DNA of 64,000 nucleotides from positions 186,001-250,000 of the forward strand of contig NZ_JASKLR010000001.1 of the NCBI RefSeq assembly GCF_030124325.1, given 5' to 3'. Position 1 is the first letter of the stretch, and each line of letters begins with the position of its first letter. Position numbers and translations under genes: made by a program. The DNA is from Sinorhizobium sp. 8-89 (GTDB lineage: Bacteria; Pseudomonadota; Alphaproteobacteria; Rhizobiales; Rhizobiaceae). The notes beneath the pieces are model-generated. The model saw only the letters and a list, made by a program, of their open reading frames with translations, had not been told where the DNA came from and did not search any database. Positions 26,897 to 37,764 of the stretch are shown one piece after another.

Positions 26897-27646
26897 TCAG
26901 AACCGGCCGAAGTTTGGGTGATGCTGGTAGTCCTCGAGCGTGGAGTTCTTTAAGGCTTCGAGTGCCGCCCTGTGGGGCCTACGGAGCGCGGCTGCAGTCC
27001 AAGTTTCGCCGCGGCTGGTCTTCATGCCCAGAGCATTGAGTGCGCCTACCAGGGCCGGCACAGAGAGATCCTGCCAGCCGTTCCTCCGGACCGCCTCGGC
27101 GATCTCGTTGACCTTTTCCTCGGAACGGCGCTTGTTCGCGTCTGCACCGAGCCTCTGGGCCTCAGGCAAGTTCGTGCGATTTCCAAGCAAAGCGCCGGAA
27201 GCCTTCTTCTCGCTGAGCGCGCGCCTGGTCCTCTCGGCGATCTTATCCCCTTCAAGTTCTGCACGCGCCGCACGACTGACAAGAACAAGAGGATCCGTAG
27301 TGCGTCCATCAGCGACAGAGATCACCATAATCTTCCTTTCGCGAATGATGTGCTCGATGGTCCTCATATCACGGGACAGCCGGTCGAGCCCATCGACAAG
27401 CAGGTCGACATCGTTTGCCTGCGCAAATTCGAGTGCCCTTTGGAGACCATCCCGGAGTTCGAGGTTCTTCTCGCCGCGGCCGCTAGCGACATCCTGGAAC
27501 CACTCAATGATCTCAACGCCGGCTGCATCAGCATAGGCTCGAATGGCCGCACGCTGCGCTTCAAGTCCGATGCCGACCTCGCCCTGCTTGTCGGTGGATA
27601 CGCGGATGTAGGCGATTGCGTGCTTGGACGTGCGGTAGGTGCTCAT
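26897..27646 (-). CDS. Serine recombinase (resolvase/invertase family)
   Basis: The 249-aa protein has an N-terminal resolvase domain: YIRVSTDKQ with the catalytic Ser, then SGRGEKNLELRDGLQ, and LDRLSRD with active-site arginine. The C-terminal about 60 residues (VRRNGWQDLSVPALVGALNALG) form a recombinase-type DNA-binding helix set. It may act in resolution, inversion or site-specific integration. No tandem res-like repeats were obvious in the 468 bp upstream, so its target is unknown. Confidence 0.92.
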   Translation of the reverse strand: MSTYRTSKHAIAYIRVSTDKQGEVGIGLEAQRAAIRAYADAAGVEIIEWFQDVASGRGEKNLELRDGLQRALEFAQANDVDLLVDGLDRLSRDMRTIEHIIRERKIMVISVADGRTTDPLVLVSRAARAELEGDKIAERTRRALSEKKASGALLGNRTNLPEAQRLGADANKRRSEEKVNEIAEAVRRNGWQDLSVPALVGALNALGMKTSRGETWTAAALRRPHRAALEALKNSTLEDYQHHPNFGRF

Positions 27647-28114
27647 GTGTATGGTAGTGCTCAGGTAGGGAGGTCGCTAAAGGGGATGCTATGTAAGCAA
27701 CACTATACGATCCCGTTTAGAGATGATCAAGTCTTTAGTGGGTGAGCAACTCTAAAGGACGTTCAGCGACTTGGTAACCTACCGCTCTACCTGGAGATCA
27801 GCAGGTCGATCCCTAGGATCGCTGCCATTCCCCGGAATTCTCGCATTCCTAGCTCGACCAGAGGCTCCTAATCAGCGATTGTCACGAACTGGTCCTGGTT
27901 TGAACCAGTGAGCCTTCACTTCATATTTTACAGCCGTCTATCTGCCGCGCCCGTGGGGCGAGGATGGGCACGGCGTGGCCTCTGCTGCTTCGAGGCTTCG
28001 TCCTCTGGGATGCCTACGGCGCATGAGCCCTAGAGCGAATGACAAGTATTCTCCCCAGGAAGGGGAAACGGGAATGGTAGATGGAGTCTGTTAGTGAAGA
28101 TCATCTGAGCCGCA
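27647..28114. other. Intergenic region upstream of the serine recombinase
   Basis: The 468 bp contain no supportable gene. CTTTAG/CTAAAG-type short motifs occur near 27676-27760 and might be recombinase sites, but I could not define a clear repeat. Confidence 0.4.
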
Positions 28115-28330
28115 CTATCGCGCAAGTCTGACGGTGACGGTGAAGGCGGGCCGGCTGCAGATGATGATCGGTTGGTGGTCGAGCATGACGACCGTCGCCA
28201 CGGCAAACATCACCTCTCTACGGTCGATACCCATTCGGAGCAGCTCCCGTTTGAGGTCGCGAAGGGTGCCTCTCTTCTCCCTACTGGCGTGTTGGCCCGG
28301 TAGCGTGATCTGGTAGCGGATGGCGGGCAT
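28115..28330 (-). CDS. Small hypothetical protein (71 aa)
   Basis: The 71-aa frame encodes a mixed alpha/beta protein with a basic N-terminal half and a hydrophobic centre (VMFAVATVVML). It has no recognised domain. It is one of three small minus-strand genes next to the tRNA end of the island. Confidence 0.4.
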   Translation of the reverse strand: MPAIRYQITLPGQHASREKRGTLRDLKRELLRMGIDRREVMFAVATVVMLDHQPIIICSRPAFTVTVRLAR

Positions 28331-28412
28331 CAGTGTCTGGTCATGCCGATCGAGACGATAGATGCTTCTCCCTTGAGGTTCTGGCCGCCTCTCCTGAAAA
28401 CCATGTGTTTTT

Positions 28413-28712
28413 CTACTTCACGACTGAGAGGCCGGTCTGTCCAGCTTTTAGCGCTCGCCGGTGGTTTACCAGCTCGACCGCATCGACTGTGACGTTGCCG
28501 ACTGCCCTGCTGAACTCTTCGGTGCCTGGGCCAACCTTGCTCCAAGCTTCGAGGAGCTTGTTATTGACGCCATGCGTGCCGCAGATGATGCCTTCGCTGT
28601 CCGGCGCGATGACGTAGATGTTCCACTTGCGCTGCATGTCGGAATAGCGCCAGACAACGGAGACACGCTCCGGCAGGTCGATCTGCTCAATGGTATAGCT
28701 TCTGCGGCGCAT
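28413..28712 (-). CDS. Small hypothetical protein (99 aa)
   Basis: The ATG at 28712 (MRRRSYTIEQ) is a better start than 28766. The 99-aa protein has alternating beta-like segments (VSVVWRYS, WNIYVIAP) and a helical C-terminus, like a small cytosolic fold. No family is recognised. It is likely co-transcribed with the 71-aa gene downstream. Confidence 0.5.
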   Translation of the reverse strand: MRRRSYTIEQIDLPERVSVVWRYSDMQRKWNIYVIAPDSEGIICGTHGVNNKLLEAWSKVGPGTEEFSRAVGNVTVDAVELVNHRRALKAGQTGLSVVK

Positions 28713-28794
28713 CGAATTTTGGTCTCTCTCTCTCGCTGTTGATGATCTCTTGTCGCACGTCAGCACTTGGAAGTGAATCTGGCTGCTCGAGGCG

Positions 28795-29034
28795 CTACTT
28801 GGTGAGAACCACGTATGGCACGTCGCCGTCGACCGGACCTGCCTCCGATATATCCGCTGGGAGGCACATAATCACCGGGGAGTTACCCTTGGGCGCCTCG
28901 ACGTTCGCCGACAAGGCTTCCCGGCACGCCTTGGCGACGGTAATGGCGCTTGCCGGGGTGTCGTCAGTGATCTCGATCGCCATGGCCGGTGCGGCAGGGA
29001 GGATCAGGAGGGCGGCTGTGATGATGTGCTTCAT
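28795..29034 (-). CDS. Small secreted hypothetical protein (79 aa)
   Basis: The ATG at 29034 gives MKHIITAALLILPAAPAMA, a good Sec signal peptide with an AMA cleavage site, followed by about 60 mature residues with two Cys that could form a disulfide. No family is recognised. It should be exported to the periplasm. Confidence 0.6.
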   Translation of the reverse strand: MKHIITAALLILPAAPAMAIEITDDTPASAITVAKACREALSANVEAPKGNSPVIMCLPADISEAGPVDGDVPYVVLTK

Positions 29035-29154
29035 GTGAACCTCGGATTGCAGTCGAATCTGCAATAGATGCCGAGGGTAGGGCGTGCAAGCGGCAATCCA
29101 TGGGATCGGCCGGCCAGAAAGGCGCTCGAGGAGCGCCTGACCGTCTAGTGTTTC

Positions 29155-29409
29155 CTAGCCGCGATCAAGCTTGCGGGCGACGCTCGTCTCTCCGATACAG
29201 TTATCCGCGTTGAAGCCGACCGAAACGTTCCAGGTGAAGAGGGGCATATGCGCGGAAATGAACCGATCCGGACGAGTGTCATCGTAATCGAGACTCACAG
29301 AAGGCGGCAACGAGAAGCATTTAAAGAGAATGAGACGGACTCGATCATACTCGTCACGCCAATTCTGGCGTGATCCGGAAATATGATGCGGAAAACTGTT
29401 CCGGTTGCC
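29155..29409 (-). pseudogene. Start-less protein-like frame next to the tRNA
   Basis: An 84-codon open frame on the minus strand ends in TAG at 29155-29157 and has no ATG, GTG or TTG before an internal ATG at 29247, which would leave only 30 aa. Its translation looks protein-like (RVRLILFKCFSLPPS, FISAHMPLFTWN, GETSVARKLDRG). It may be a 5'-truncated gene left by integration at the tRNA, or a gene with an unusual start. Confidence 0.35.
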
Positions 29410-29457
29410 TCAGGGCTCGGTCGCGTAAGTGGTTGAAAAGTAAGGGAAAATTGGAGG

Positions 29458-29531
29458 TGGCTGGGGAACCTGGATTCGAACCAGGACTAACGGAGTCAGA
29501 GTCCGCTGGTCTACCGTTAACCTATTCCCCA
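29458..29531 (-). tRNA. tRNA-Gln (anticodon CUG)
   Basis: Read on the minus strand, the gene starts TGGGGAATAGG. The anticodon stem GCGGA/TCCGT encloses loop CTCTGAC with anticodon CTG. A T-arm with GGTTCGAATCC and acceptor TTCCCCA follow, with encoded CCA at 29460-29458. U1 and the CUG anticodon identify glutamine. Its 3' end faces the island, the usual arrangement for tRNA-targeted integration. A promoter lies 43 bp upstream (29574-29601). Confidence 0.97.
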
Positions 29532-29573
29532 AGGTTCGCTGGCTGCGTGTGGCCGCCGCGTCGGTGTGGCGGG

Positions 29574-29601
29574 CTTATAAACAAAAGAACGCCCGATGCA
29601 A
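29574..29601 (-). promoter_or_regulatory. Sigma-70-type promoter of tRNA-Gln
   Basis: On the minus strand TTGCAT (-35, 29601-29596) and TATAAG (-10, 29579-29574) are separated by 16 bp, and the tRNA 5' end lies 43 bp downstream. Between here and the ppx start at 29867 I see no other gene. Confidence 0.6.
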
Positions 29602-29866
29602 ATACCTTTTGGCAAAAAAATGCGACTGGCCTGTGGCCAGCCATCGATTTCCGCGCGACAGGGGCGGGCGGGACGTAGAAAGGCGGGCGCATGGGTGTGA
29701 TCACGCGCGCGTAAGCATCGGTGGGGGTTCGGTTTTATCGGTCTTGCTGCAGCGTCAAAAAAGGTTTGGCGAAAAGGGGCGGCGCTGGTACAGTCGCCGC
29801 AACGTAAAATCGAGAGAGCGCCTTGAGCGGCCGAAAGGTCTTCGCCCGGCGCGATGGTAGAGACAA

Positions 29867-31468
29867 GTGAGAGACCCCGATCACGGCGCAAGGCCGTCTG
29901 AGAACGGGGCGTCGGCAGCAGACCGTGGCGAGGGGCACAAGCATGTGCCGCGCGGCGGAAAAGGCAAGCGGAGACGGCGCAGGCCGTCGGGCTCGCCGTC
30001 TGCAGTTGCCAGCCAATCCGGCCAGGCCGGAGAAGCAGGGCGTCCCGCAGGACTGGAAGTGGCGGAGCCGGCGCGCAAGCGCAAACGGCGCCGGCGCTCG
30101 AAAGCAGCAAGACCGCAGGGCCAGACAGCGACCGCCGGTTCCGGCGGAAGCGTCGAGCTTCTCGATGCGGCGGTTACCGACAAGAAGGGCCACAAGCGCA
30201 GCAAGAAGGCGCGGCATCGGCGCGGGCTTCAGGGGCGGCCGCTGGCGTCGAACGGCAAAGCGCATATCACCGAGCGACCGGGCGATCAGCGCGGTGCTGA
30301 GACCGCCGCGGCTTCGCAGTCGACACAGGGATCCCGACCGGAAAATCTCCGAGCCCCCTTTGTTACGGCGGGCGAACCACCGACACCGCTTTACGCGGCT
30401 CTCGATCTCGGCACCAACAATTGCCGCCTCCTTGTCGCACAGCCAACCCGGCCGGGCCAGTTCAGGGTCGTCGACGCGTTCTCCCGTATCGTTCGGCTCG
30501 GCGAGGGGCTCGGGGCGAGCGGGCGCCTTTCGGACGACGCAATGGAGCGATCCGTCGAGGCACTCAAGATTTGTGCCGCGAAACTCAATGCCCGTTCGAT
30601 CCGCCGTCGTCGGCTGATCGCGACGGAAGCTGCGCGCTCGGCCGCCAATGGCGAAACCTTCTTGAAGCGCGTAGCTGAGGAAACCGGGCTCGAGCTGGAG
30701 ATCATCGATCGCGAGACGGAAGCGCGGCTGGCGGTTTCCGGCTGCTCGTCGCTGGTCGATCGCGAGACGAGGTCCGTCGTCCTCTTTGATATCGGCGGCG
30801 GCTCGTCGGAGATCGCCATCATCCGTATCGGCGACAACCGGTCGAGCAGGCTTGCCAATCACATCACCCATTGGACTTCGCTTCCCGTCGGCGTGGTGAC
30901 CCTTTCCGAACGCCATGGCGGCGAGCATGTGACGCCGCAGAGCTTCGAGGAGATGGTGCGCGAGGTCGAGGGCATGCTCGCCCGCTTCGACAGCCCTCCG
31001 GTAGAGGCTTTGGCTAACGGCGCATCGGGCAACGGCTTTCATCTGATCGGAACGTCGGGAACGGTGACGACCCTTGCAGGCGTTCATCTCGATCTGCCGC
31101 GGTACGACCGGCGCAAGGTGGATGGGCTGTGGCTCTCTGACGACGAGGTTTCGGCGATGCAGTCCCGGCTGCTCTCGTGGAATTTCGAGGCTCGCGCTGC
31201 AAATCCCTGCATCGGGCCCGACCGCGCCGATCTGGTGCTCGCCGGCTGCGCGATCCTCGAGGCAATCCGCCGCCGCTGGCCTTCGACGCGCATGCGCGTG
31301 GCCGATCGCGGTCTACGCGAAGGCCTGCTGACGGACATGATGGCTGACGACGGCGCCTGGCGCCGCGCGCGTCCGCGTCGGCACCGTAGCTTCAATGGCG
31401 GAACGGCGAACCAGGAAGGAAGCAAAGCGCACGACGGGAACAAGGCCCATGAGGGGAACAAGGTATGA
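29867..31468 (+). CDS. ppx: Ppx/GppA-family exopolyphosphatase
   Basis: The 533-aa protein begins with a GTG. Residues 1 to about 160 are low-complexity and very basic ([34 protein letters not shown]), then comes a Ppx/GppA domain: [14 protein letters not shown] phosphate-binding loop, [16 protein letters not shown], and [11 protein letters not shown]. The family hydrolyses polyphosphate or pppGpp. Its length exceeds the usual roughly 350 aa for short alphaproteobacterial members because of the basic extension, which may bind polyphosphate or nucleic acid. It overlaps rlmE by 4 bp, so the two are co-expressed. Confidence 0.88.
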   Translation: MRDPDHGARPSENGASAADRGEGHKHVPRGGKGKRRRRRPSGSPSAVASQSGQAGEAGRPAGLEVAEPARKRKRRRRSKAARPQGQTATAGSGGSVELLDAAVTDKKGHKRSKKARHRRGLQGRPLASNGKAHITERPGDQRGAETAAASQSTQGSRPENLRAPFVTAGEPPTPLYAALDLGTNNCRLLVAQPTRPGQFRVVDAFSRIVRLGEGLGASGRLSDDAMERSVEALKICAAKLNARSIRRRRLIATEAARSAANGETFLKRVAEETGLELEIIDRETEARLAVSGCSSLVDRETRSVVLFDIGGGSSEIAIIRIGDNRSSRLANHITHWTSLPVGVVTLSERHGGEHVTPQSFEEMVREVEGMLARFDSPPVEALANGASGNGFHLIGTSGTVTTLAGVHLDLPRYDRRKVDGLWLSDDEVSAMQSRLLSWNFEARAANPCIGPDRADLVLAGCAILEAIRRRWPSTRMRVADRGLREGLLTDMMADDGAWRRARPRRHRSFNGGTANQEGSKAHDGNKAHEGNKV

Positions 31469-32202
31469 CGAAATCGCCGATCGGCGGTAACCGCAGCGGC
31501 CGTAAGCTCGGTCAGAAGGTGAAGAAGGGGAAGCTCAAGGCTTCCTCGCGCCGCTGGATCGAGCGCCATATCAACGATCCCTACGTCCAGCGGGCGCAGC
31601 TCGAAGGTTATCGCGCCCGCGCGGCGTTCAAGCTTCTCGAAATCGACGAAAAGCACAAGATTCTTGCCGGCGCCCGGCGCATCATTGATCTCGGCGCCGC
31701 GCCCGGCAGCTGGTCGCAGATCGCCGCCAAGGTGACCAATTCGACCGATGCCGATCCACGTGTGGCAGCGATCGACTTCCTCGAAATGGACCCGATCCCC
31801 GGCGTGCGCTTCCTGCAGATGGATTTTCTCGATCCGGAGGCTCCCGACAGGCTGAAGGAAGCGGTCGGCGGAACGCCCGACCTCGTCATCTCCGACATGG
31901 CGGCGCCGACGACCGGCCACCGCCAGACCGACCACCTGCGCACGATGCATCTTTGCGAGGTCGCCGCCCATTTTGCCGTCGATGTGCTCGCCCCGGGCGG
32001 CCACTTCCTGGCAAAAACGTTCCAGGGCGGCACCGAACGCGATCTTTTGAACATGCTGAAGCAGAATTTCCGTCAGGTCATTCATGTCAAGCCGGCCTCG
32101 TCTCGCGCCGAATCGGTCGAGATGTTCCTGCTCGCCAAGGGCTTCAAGGGTCGGCGCGCGGAAGAACCCAGAGAACCGGCGGAAGACGCTGCGACGGAGT
32201 AG
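31465..32202 (+). CDS. rlmE: 23S rRNA (uridine-2552-2'-O)-methyltransferase
   Basis: The 245-aa protein is an FtsJ/RrmJ methyltransferase: [13 protein letters not shown] with the catalytic Lys, [15 protein letters not shown] motif, [13 protein letters not shown] with the catalytic Asp, and LAKTFQGG with a further catalytic Lys. It methylates U2552 of the 23S rRNA A-loop in late 50S assembly. It overlaps ppx and is 4 bp from the VOC gene. Confidence 0.95.
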   Translation: MTKSPIGGNRSGRKLGQKVKKGKLKASSRRWIERHINDPYVQRAQLEGYRARAAFKLLEIDEKHKILAGARRIIDLGAAPGSWSQIAAKVTNSTDADPRVAAIDFLEMDPIPGVRFLQMDFLDPEAPDRLKEAVGGTPDLVISDMAAPTTGHRQTDHLRTMHLCEVAAHFAVDVLAPGGHFLAKTFQGGTERDLLNMLKQNFRQVIHVKPASSRAESVEMFLLAKGFKGRRAEEPREPAEDAATE

Positions 32203-32205
32203 AAC

Positions 32206-32589
32206 ATGCTGCTTTATGTGACGCTCGGCACGAACGACCTCGATCGGGCGGGCGTGTTTTATGACAAGACGCTCGAAACACTTGGCCTGAAGCGCCGGAA
32301 GCAGGACGAAGTCGAAATCGGCTACGGCGCCGAAAGCGATATCCGCTGCCGCCTCTGGGTGGTGACGCCGTTCAACCGCAAGGCGGCGACGATCGGCAAC
32401 GGTTCCATGGTCGCGCTCGAGGCGGAAAACCGCGCCGCCGTCGACGCTTTCTACGCGGCGGCACTTGCGAATGGCGGCACGGACGAGGGCGCGCCTGGCT
32501 TGAGGCCCTTCCATCCGAATTTCTATGCGGCCTACGTCCGCGATCCGGATGGCAACAAGCTGTCGGCGGTCTTCGAGCGGCCGGAATAG
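32206..32589 (+). CDS. VOC-superfamily (glyoxalase-like) protein
   Basis: The 127-aa protein has the vicinal-oxygen-chelate pattern: LYVTLGTNDLDRAGVFYD at the N-terminus and AAYVRDPDGNKLSAVF at the C-terminus. The substrate cannot be told from sequence. It follows rlmE in the same operon. After its stop a repeat-like motif GTGTGAGCGGTTTTCCGTCC (about 32611-32630) resembles one after the DUF3422 gene. Confidence 0.88.
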   Translation: MLLYVTLGTNDLDRAGVFYDKTLETLGLKRRKQDEVEIGYGAESDIRCRLWVVTPFNRKAATIGNGSMVALEAENRAAVDAFYAAALANGGTDEGAPGLRPFHPNFYAAYVRDPDGNKLSAVFERPE

Positions 32590-32660
32590 AGAGGGCGAGA
32601 CAAGTGTGAGCGGTTTTCCGTCCGCGCCCCGATCCAAACGGAAATAACGAATAAGCTGCC

Positions 32661-34070
32661 CTATTTGCCGGCCGTCGTCTCGACTTCGCGCAGCTGAAGG
32701 CGGTGTCCGGAGATGGAAGCGCCGGCGTTCTTCGCCATCCGCAGGAAGGGAATTGCCGCCAGCAGGTTGGCGGCGGCGATGATCATGAAGGCGATCTGGA
32801 AGTCTTCGAGACCCAGCGGGCGACCGCTCACCGCCGTTTCGATCTCAAGGATCGCGCCTGCGACGGCAACCCCCAGCGCAAGGCTGATCTGCTGCAGCAC
32901 GGCGCTCATCGACGTCGCCTTGCTGGCATCCTCGTCCTCGATTTCGGCGAAGGAGAGGGCATTGACGCTCGTGAAGAAGAACGAACGGGCGAAGCCGGCA
33001 ACCAGCAGAATGAAGAGCATGACCAGATAGGGCGTTGCCGGTGTGAAGAAGCCGTTGGCGAAAGTCATCAGGGTGGCGATGATCGCGGCAATAATCAGCG
33101 TGGTGCGGAAGCCGGCAAAGGCCAGAACGCGGCGGGCGAGGAACTTGGTGGTGATGGCCCCGACGGCACCGATGAAGGTGATCAGGCCCGACTGGAACGG
33201 GCTGAGGCCGAAGCCGATCTGCAGCATCAGCGGCATCAGGAAGGGAACGGCGCCGACCGAGATGCGGAAGACCGTGCCGCCGATCGTAGCCGCCCGAAAC
33301 GCACTGTCCCTGAAGAGCTTCAGATCGAGCACCGGCGCCGGATGCCGGCGGGCATGGACGATGTAGAGGAACGTGGCCGCGATGCCGGCCGAGACGGATG
33401 CGAAGCCGATCGCCGGCGGCAGCGCCGGCAGGCTGATGACCGAAAGGCCGAAGACGATGCCCGAGGCGGCGATGCCGCCGAGCAGGAAGCCGAGAATGTC
33501 GACCGGCGGCGGGTTTCGCCGCTCCATCTCAGGCAGGTAGAGGCCGGAAAGCACGTAGCCGGCAATACCGACCGGCACGTTGATCAGGAAGATCCAGTGC
33601 CAGGAAAAATAAGTGGTGATGAAGCCGCCGAGCGGCGGCCCGGCGAGCGGTCCGACGAGTGCCGGAATCGTCAGCAGCGCCATGGCCGAGACCAGCTCGC
33701 TGCGCGGGGCGCTGCGGACCAGAACGAGGCGCGCGACCGGCGTCATCATTGCGCCGCCGATGCCCTGCAGGAAGCGCGAGAGGACGAAGCCGATGAGACT
33801 GTTCGAGATGGCGCAGAGCACCGAGCCGACGATGAAGACGAGAATCGCCGCCCGAAAAATGCGCTTGGCACCGAAGCGGTCCGCCATCCAGCCGCTCAAG
33901 GGTATGAAGATCGCGAGCGCCACCATGTAGGACGTCAGCGCCAGCTTCAGTGTGATCGGCCCGACACCAATGTCGTGCGCGATCGCCGGCAGTGACGTCG
34001 AAATCACCGTTGAATCCATCTGCTCCATGAAGAGAGCCACGGCGAGGATCAACGGGACGACACGATTCAT
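32661..34070 (-). CDS. MFS multidrug exporter (DHA2-like, 14-TM)
   Basis: The 469-aa protein opens with LFMEQMDSTVISTSLPAIA, shows motif A GWMADRFGAKRIFR between helices 2 and 3, motif C-like VGPLAGPPLGGFI in helix 5, and many further hydrophobic segments consistent with 14 helices. This is the drug:H+ antiporter-2 branch, proton-driven efflux in the inner membrane. It is convergent with the VOC gene and stands alone. Confidence 0.9.
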   Translation of the reverse strand: MNRVVPLILAVALFMEQMDSTVISTSLPAIAHDIGVGPITLKLALTSYMVALAIFIPLSGWMADRFGAKRIFRAAILVFIVGSVLCAISNSLIGFVLSRFLQGIGGAMMTPVARLVLVRSAPRSELVSAMALLTIPALVGPLAGPPLGGFITTYFSWHWIFLINVPVGIAGYVLSGLYLPEMERRNPPPVDILGFLLGGIAASGIVFGLSVISLPALPPAIGFASVSAGIAATFLYIVHARRHPAPVLDLKLFRDSAFRAATIGGTVFRISVGAVPFLMPLMLQIGFGLSPFQSGLITFIGAVGAITTKFLARRVLAFAGFRTTLIIAAIIATLMTFANGFFTPATPYLVMLFILLVAGFARSFFFTSVNALSFAEIEDEDASKATSMSAVLQQISLALGVAVAGAILEIETAVSGRPLGLEDFQIAFMIIAAANLLAAIPFLRMAKNAGASISGHRLQLREVETTAGK

Positions 34071-34188
34071 ACGGAAATGCCTTGGGCTTAGTGGCGCGGG
34101 GCGGCGCGACGATGATCGGGTACAGCATAATTCCCGGAAGCGGAATCGATTTCAGGAAATTACGCTCGGTCAAAGCGGTACCGCGACC

Positions 34189-34296
34189 CTACAGCGCCGC
34201 GCGTCTTATCGGACGCGCAAAGGACGCTGTAGCACTTTTGAGTTGCTGCATGTTTTTGTTCTTAAATCGACTACGATTTAAGGAAACATGCAGTAG
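34189..34296 (-). repeat. RIME1-like element, copy 1 (reverse)
   Basis: This 108-bp block reads, on the minus strand, CTACTGCATGTTTCCTTAAA ... GCGGCGCTGTAG. It holds two palindromes (CTTAAATCG/CGATTTAAG and GCGCGTCC/GACGCGC) and aligns with four other copies in the window. RIME1 is a rhizobial intergenic mosaic element of about this length. The rest of the 383-bp gap (34071-34453) holds a second degenerate palindrome-like stretch at about 34120-34175 and no gene. Confidence 0.85.
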
Positions 34297-34453
34297 GCGT
34301 CTAAAAACACGAAACCCGTCGAAGCGCAAACAAAACCAGCGATTGCAGATCAAAAGCCCGTGATGCCGCCTGTGCTTTTTCTTTGGAGCCCTACTTCCTG
34401 CCTGCCACGGCACGTGGCGGCAATGGGCTCACTTGCAGGATGGAGGGAAGAAA

Positions 34454-35404
34454 ATGACATTTTCGCTGACGCGCCGAACGCTGTTCGGAACGGGAGCAGT
34501 GGGCGCACTGGCGGCCCCGACCTTGTTGACGCAGTTCGCCAGGGCTCAAGACAGGATGGAAACCCGGCGACGACGGGCGGCACCGCCTTCAAGACACTCA
34601 AGCTCGGCGCAGCCAAGATCACGGTAATCAGCGACGGCACCCGCATGTCGGGAAAGCCGCACGAGACCTATGGTCTCAAGCAGCGGCTGACGCGGTTTCC
34701 GCCCTGCTGACGGAAAATTTCCTGCCCGCCGATGGCTTCGTCAACGGCTTTTCACCAGCGCTCGTCGATACCGGAACCGATGTCGTGCTTTTCGATACCG
34801 GCTTTGGTGAAGCCGGCCGGGAAATAGGAACCGGCAAGCTTGTCGATGGGCTGAAAGCCGCTGGCTACACGCCCGACCAGGTCTCGGTGGTGGTGATCTC
34901 ATGACCGACGACAAACCGACTTTTCCGAACGCGCGCTACGTTACCGGGCAGGTCGAGTACGATTTCTGGAGGGACGAGGCGCGTGCCGGCACGCCGGCCG
35001 AAACCGGCCACAAGGCCGTGCTCGAAAAGGTCGTGCCGCTTGCGGGGAAGACCACGTTCATTGCCGATGGTGCCGAAGTGGTGCCCGGCATCACCGCGCT
35101 CGCCGCTTTCGGCCACTCTCCGGGACACATGGTGTTCCGGCTCGATTCCGACAACAAGGCGCTCATCCTCACGGCGGACACGGCCAATCATTATGTCCTG
35201 TCGCTGCAACGGCCCGATTGGGAGGTTCGCTTCGACATGGACAAGGCGGCTGCGGCCGCTGCACGGCGCAAGGTCTTCGACATGATCCCCACGGACCGTC
35301 TGCCCTTCATCGGCTATCACATGCCGTTCCCGGCGGTAGGCTTCGTCGAGCGGAGCGACCTCGGCTACCGATTCGTGCCGGCGACCTATCAATTCGATAT
35401 TTGA
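34454..35404 (+). pseudogene. Decayed metallo-beta-lactamase-fold hydrolase
   Basis: A Tat-like signal (LTRRTLFGTGAVGALAAP) starts in one frame. It continues in a second (LKLGAAKITVISDGTRMSG, to about 34680), a third (AADAVSALLTENFLPADGF to VSVVVIS, ending in TGA at 34902) and back to the first (MTDDKPTFPNARYV to the end). At the last junction the text runs from VVIS directly to LMTDDK-type sequence, so the HxHxDH metal-binding motif expected there is deleted along with the frame. Three lesions make this a pseudogene; the family is clear from the remaining GHSPGHM and TAD segments. Confidence 0.85.
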
Positions 35405-35441
35405 GCGGCAGAGAAATGTTGCCCTGCAACAACAATTTCCG

Positions 35442-35464
35442 AGGCCCGGGAGATTTCCGGGCCT
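35442..35464 (+). terminator. Hairpin between the MBL pseudogene and guaB
   Basis: AGGCCCGG (35442-35449) pairs with CCGGGCCT (35457-35464) around a 7-base loop. It is followed by only a mixed T-rich stretch, so termination strength is uncertain. Confidence 0.55.
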
Positions 35465-35482
35465 TGACTATTTTCATTCTGA

Positions 35483-37096
<1,614 letters not shown>

Positions 37097-37105
37097 TATC
37101 TTCCA

Positions 37106-37127
37106 CGGGACGCCGTCCGGCGTCCCG
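37106..37127 (+). terminator. guaB terminator hairpin
   Basis: CGGGACGCC and GGCGTCCCG form a perfect 9-bp stem with loop GTCC, 9 bp after the guaB stop. No long U-tract follows. Confidence 0.65.
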
Positions 37128-37157
37128 CTCCACCCGATACTTTGACGCGGAACACCG

Positions 37158-37574
37158 ATGACAGGCTTCGAGATCTTCTGGCCGATGGTCGCGCATGCTG
37201 CGCTGGTTTTCGCGCTCTATGCGCTGCTCTCGGCGCGCCGCGCTTCGCTTGTTCGAACGGGCAAGGTCGAGGCGTCGCAGTTCCGCGAAAACCGCCACGA
37301 GCCGGCCGAGAGCCTTGTCGTCCGCAACAGCATCGCCAACCAATTCGAGTTGCCGGTGCTCTTCCATGTCTGCTGCGTGCTGCTCTACATCACCGAAGCC
37401 GACAACCTTGTCTCGCTCGGTCTCGCCTGGCTCTTCGTCGCTCTACGCTGCGTCCATGCCGCCGTTCATGTGACCAGCAACCGTCTCCGTTATCGCCGCC
37501 CGCTGTTCATCACCGGTTTCGTGGCACTCCTCGCGATGTGGGGTTGGCTCTGCGTCCGGATGGCGACCAGCTGA
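37158..37574 (+). CDS. MAPEG-family membrane protein
   Basis: The 138-aa protein has four hydrophobic segments and the MAPEG signature pattern RNSIANQFELPVLFHV followed by WLFVALRCVHAAVH. Bacterial members of this eicosanoid/glutathione-metabolism family are membrane proteins of mostly unknown substrate. It is 61 bp after guaB, possibly partly co-transcribed. Confidence 0.85.
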   Translation: MTGFEIFWPMVAHAALVFALYALLSARRASLVRTGKVEASQFRENRHEPAESLVVRNSIANQFELPVLFHVCCVLLYITEADNLVSLGLAWLFVALRCVHAAVHVTSNRLRYRRPLFITGFVALLAMWGWLCVRMATS

Positions 37575-37764
37575 TTGCTGTTTGCCGGCGCGACTGTTTC
37601 AGATCTGCGACGAATTCCCCGCCGAATGCCCGCTCCTTGATGCGCGTCAAGGAACCGCGGTTTTTTCTGCCGCTAAGCTTCCCTCCGTCAGCGCGCCCCG
37701 CAGAGAAGCATGTGCGCGATGCCGGCCGCGCCGGCGCCAACGTCGAGCATCGGAGGAGATTGAT

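Noticed and set aside
27660..27790. Possible res/dif-like site upstream of the serine recombinase
   Set aside because: Short CTAAAG/CTTTAG-type motifs occur, but no proper inverted repeat pair or spacing could be defined.
31084..32637. 517-aa minus-strand frame
   Set aside because: It is antisense to ppx, rlmE and the VOC gene, all with secure family motifs; high-GC shadow frame.
32703..33995. 430-aa plus-strand frame
   Set aside because: Antisense to the MFS exporter; composition (Arg, Glu, Asp, Gln runs) is typical of a shadow of a hydrophobic membrane protein.
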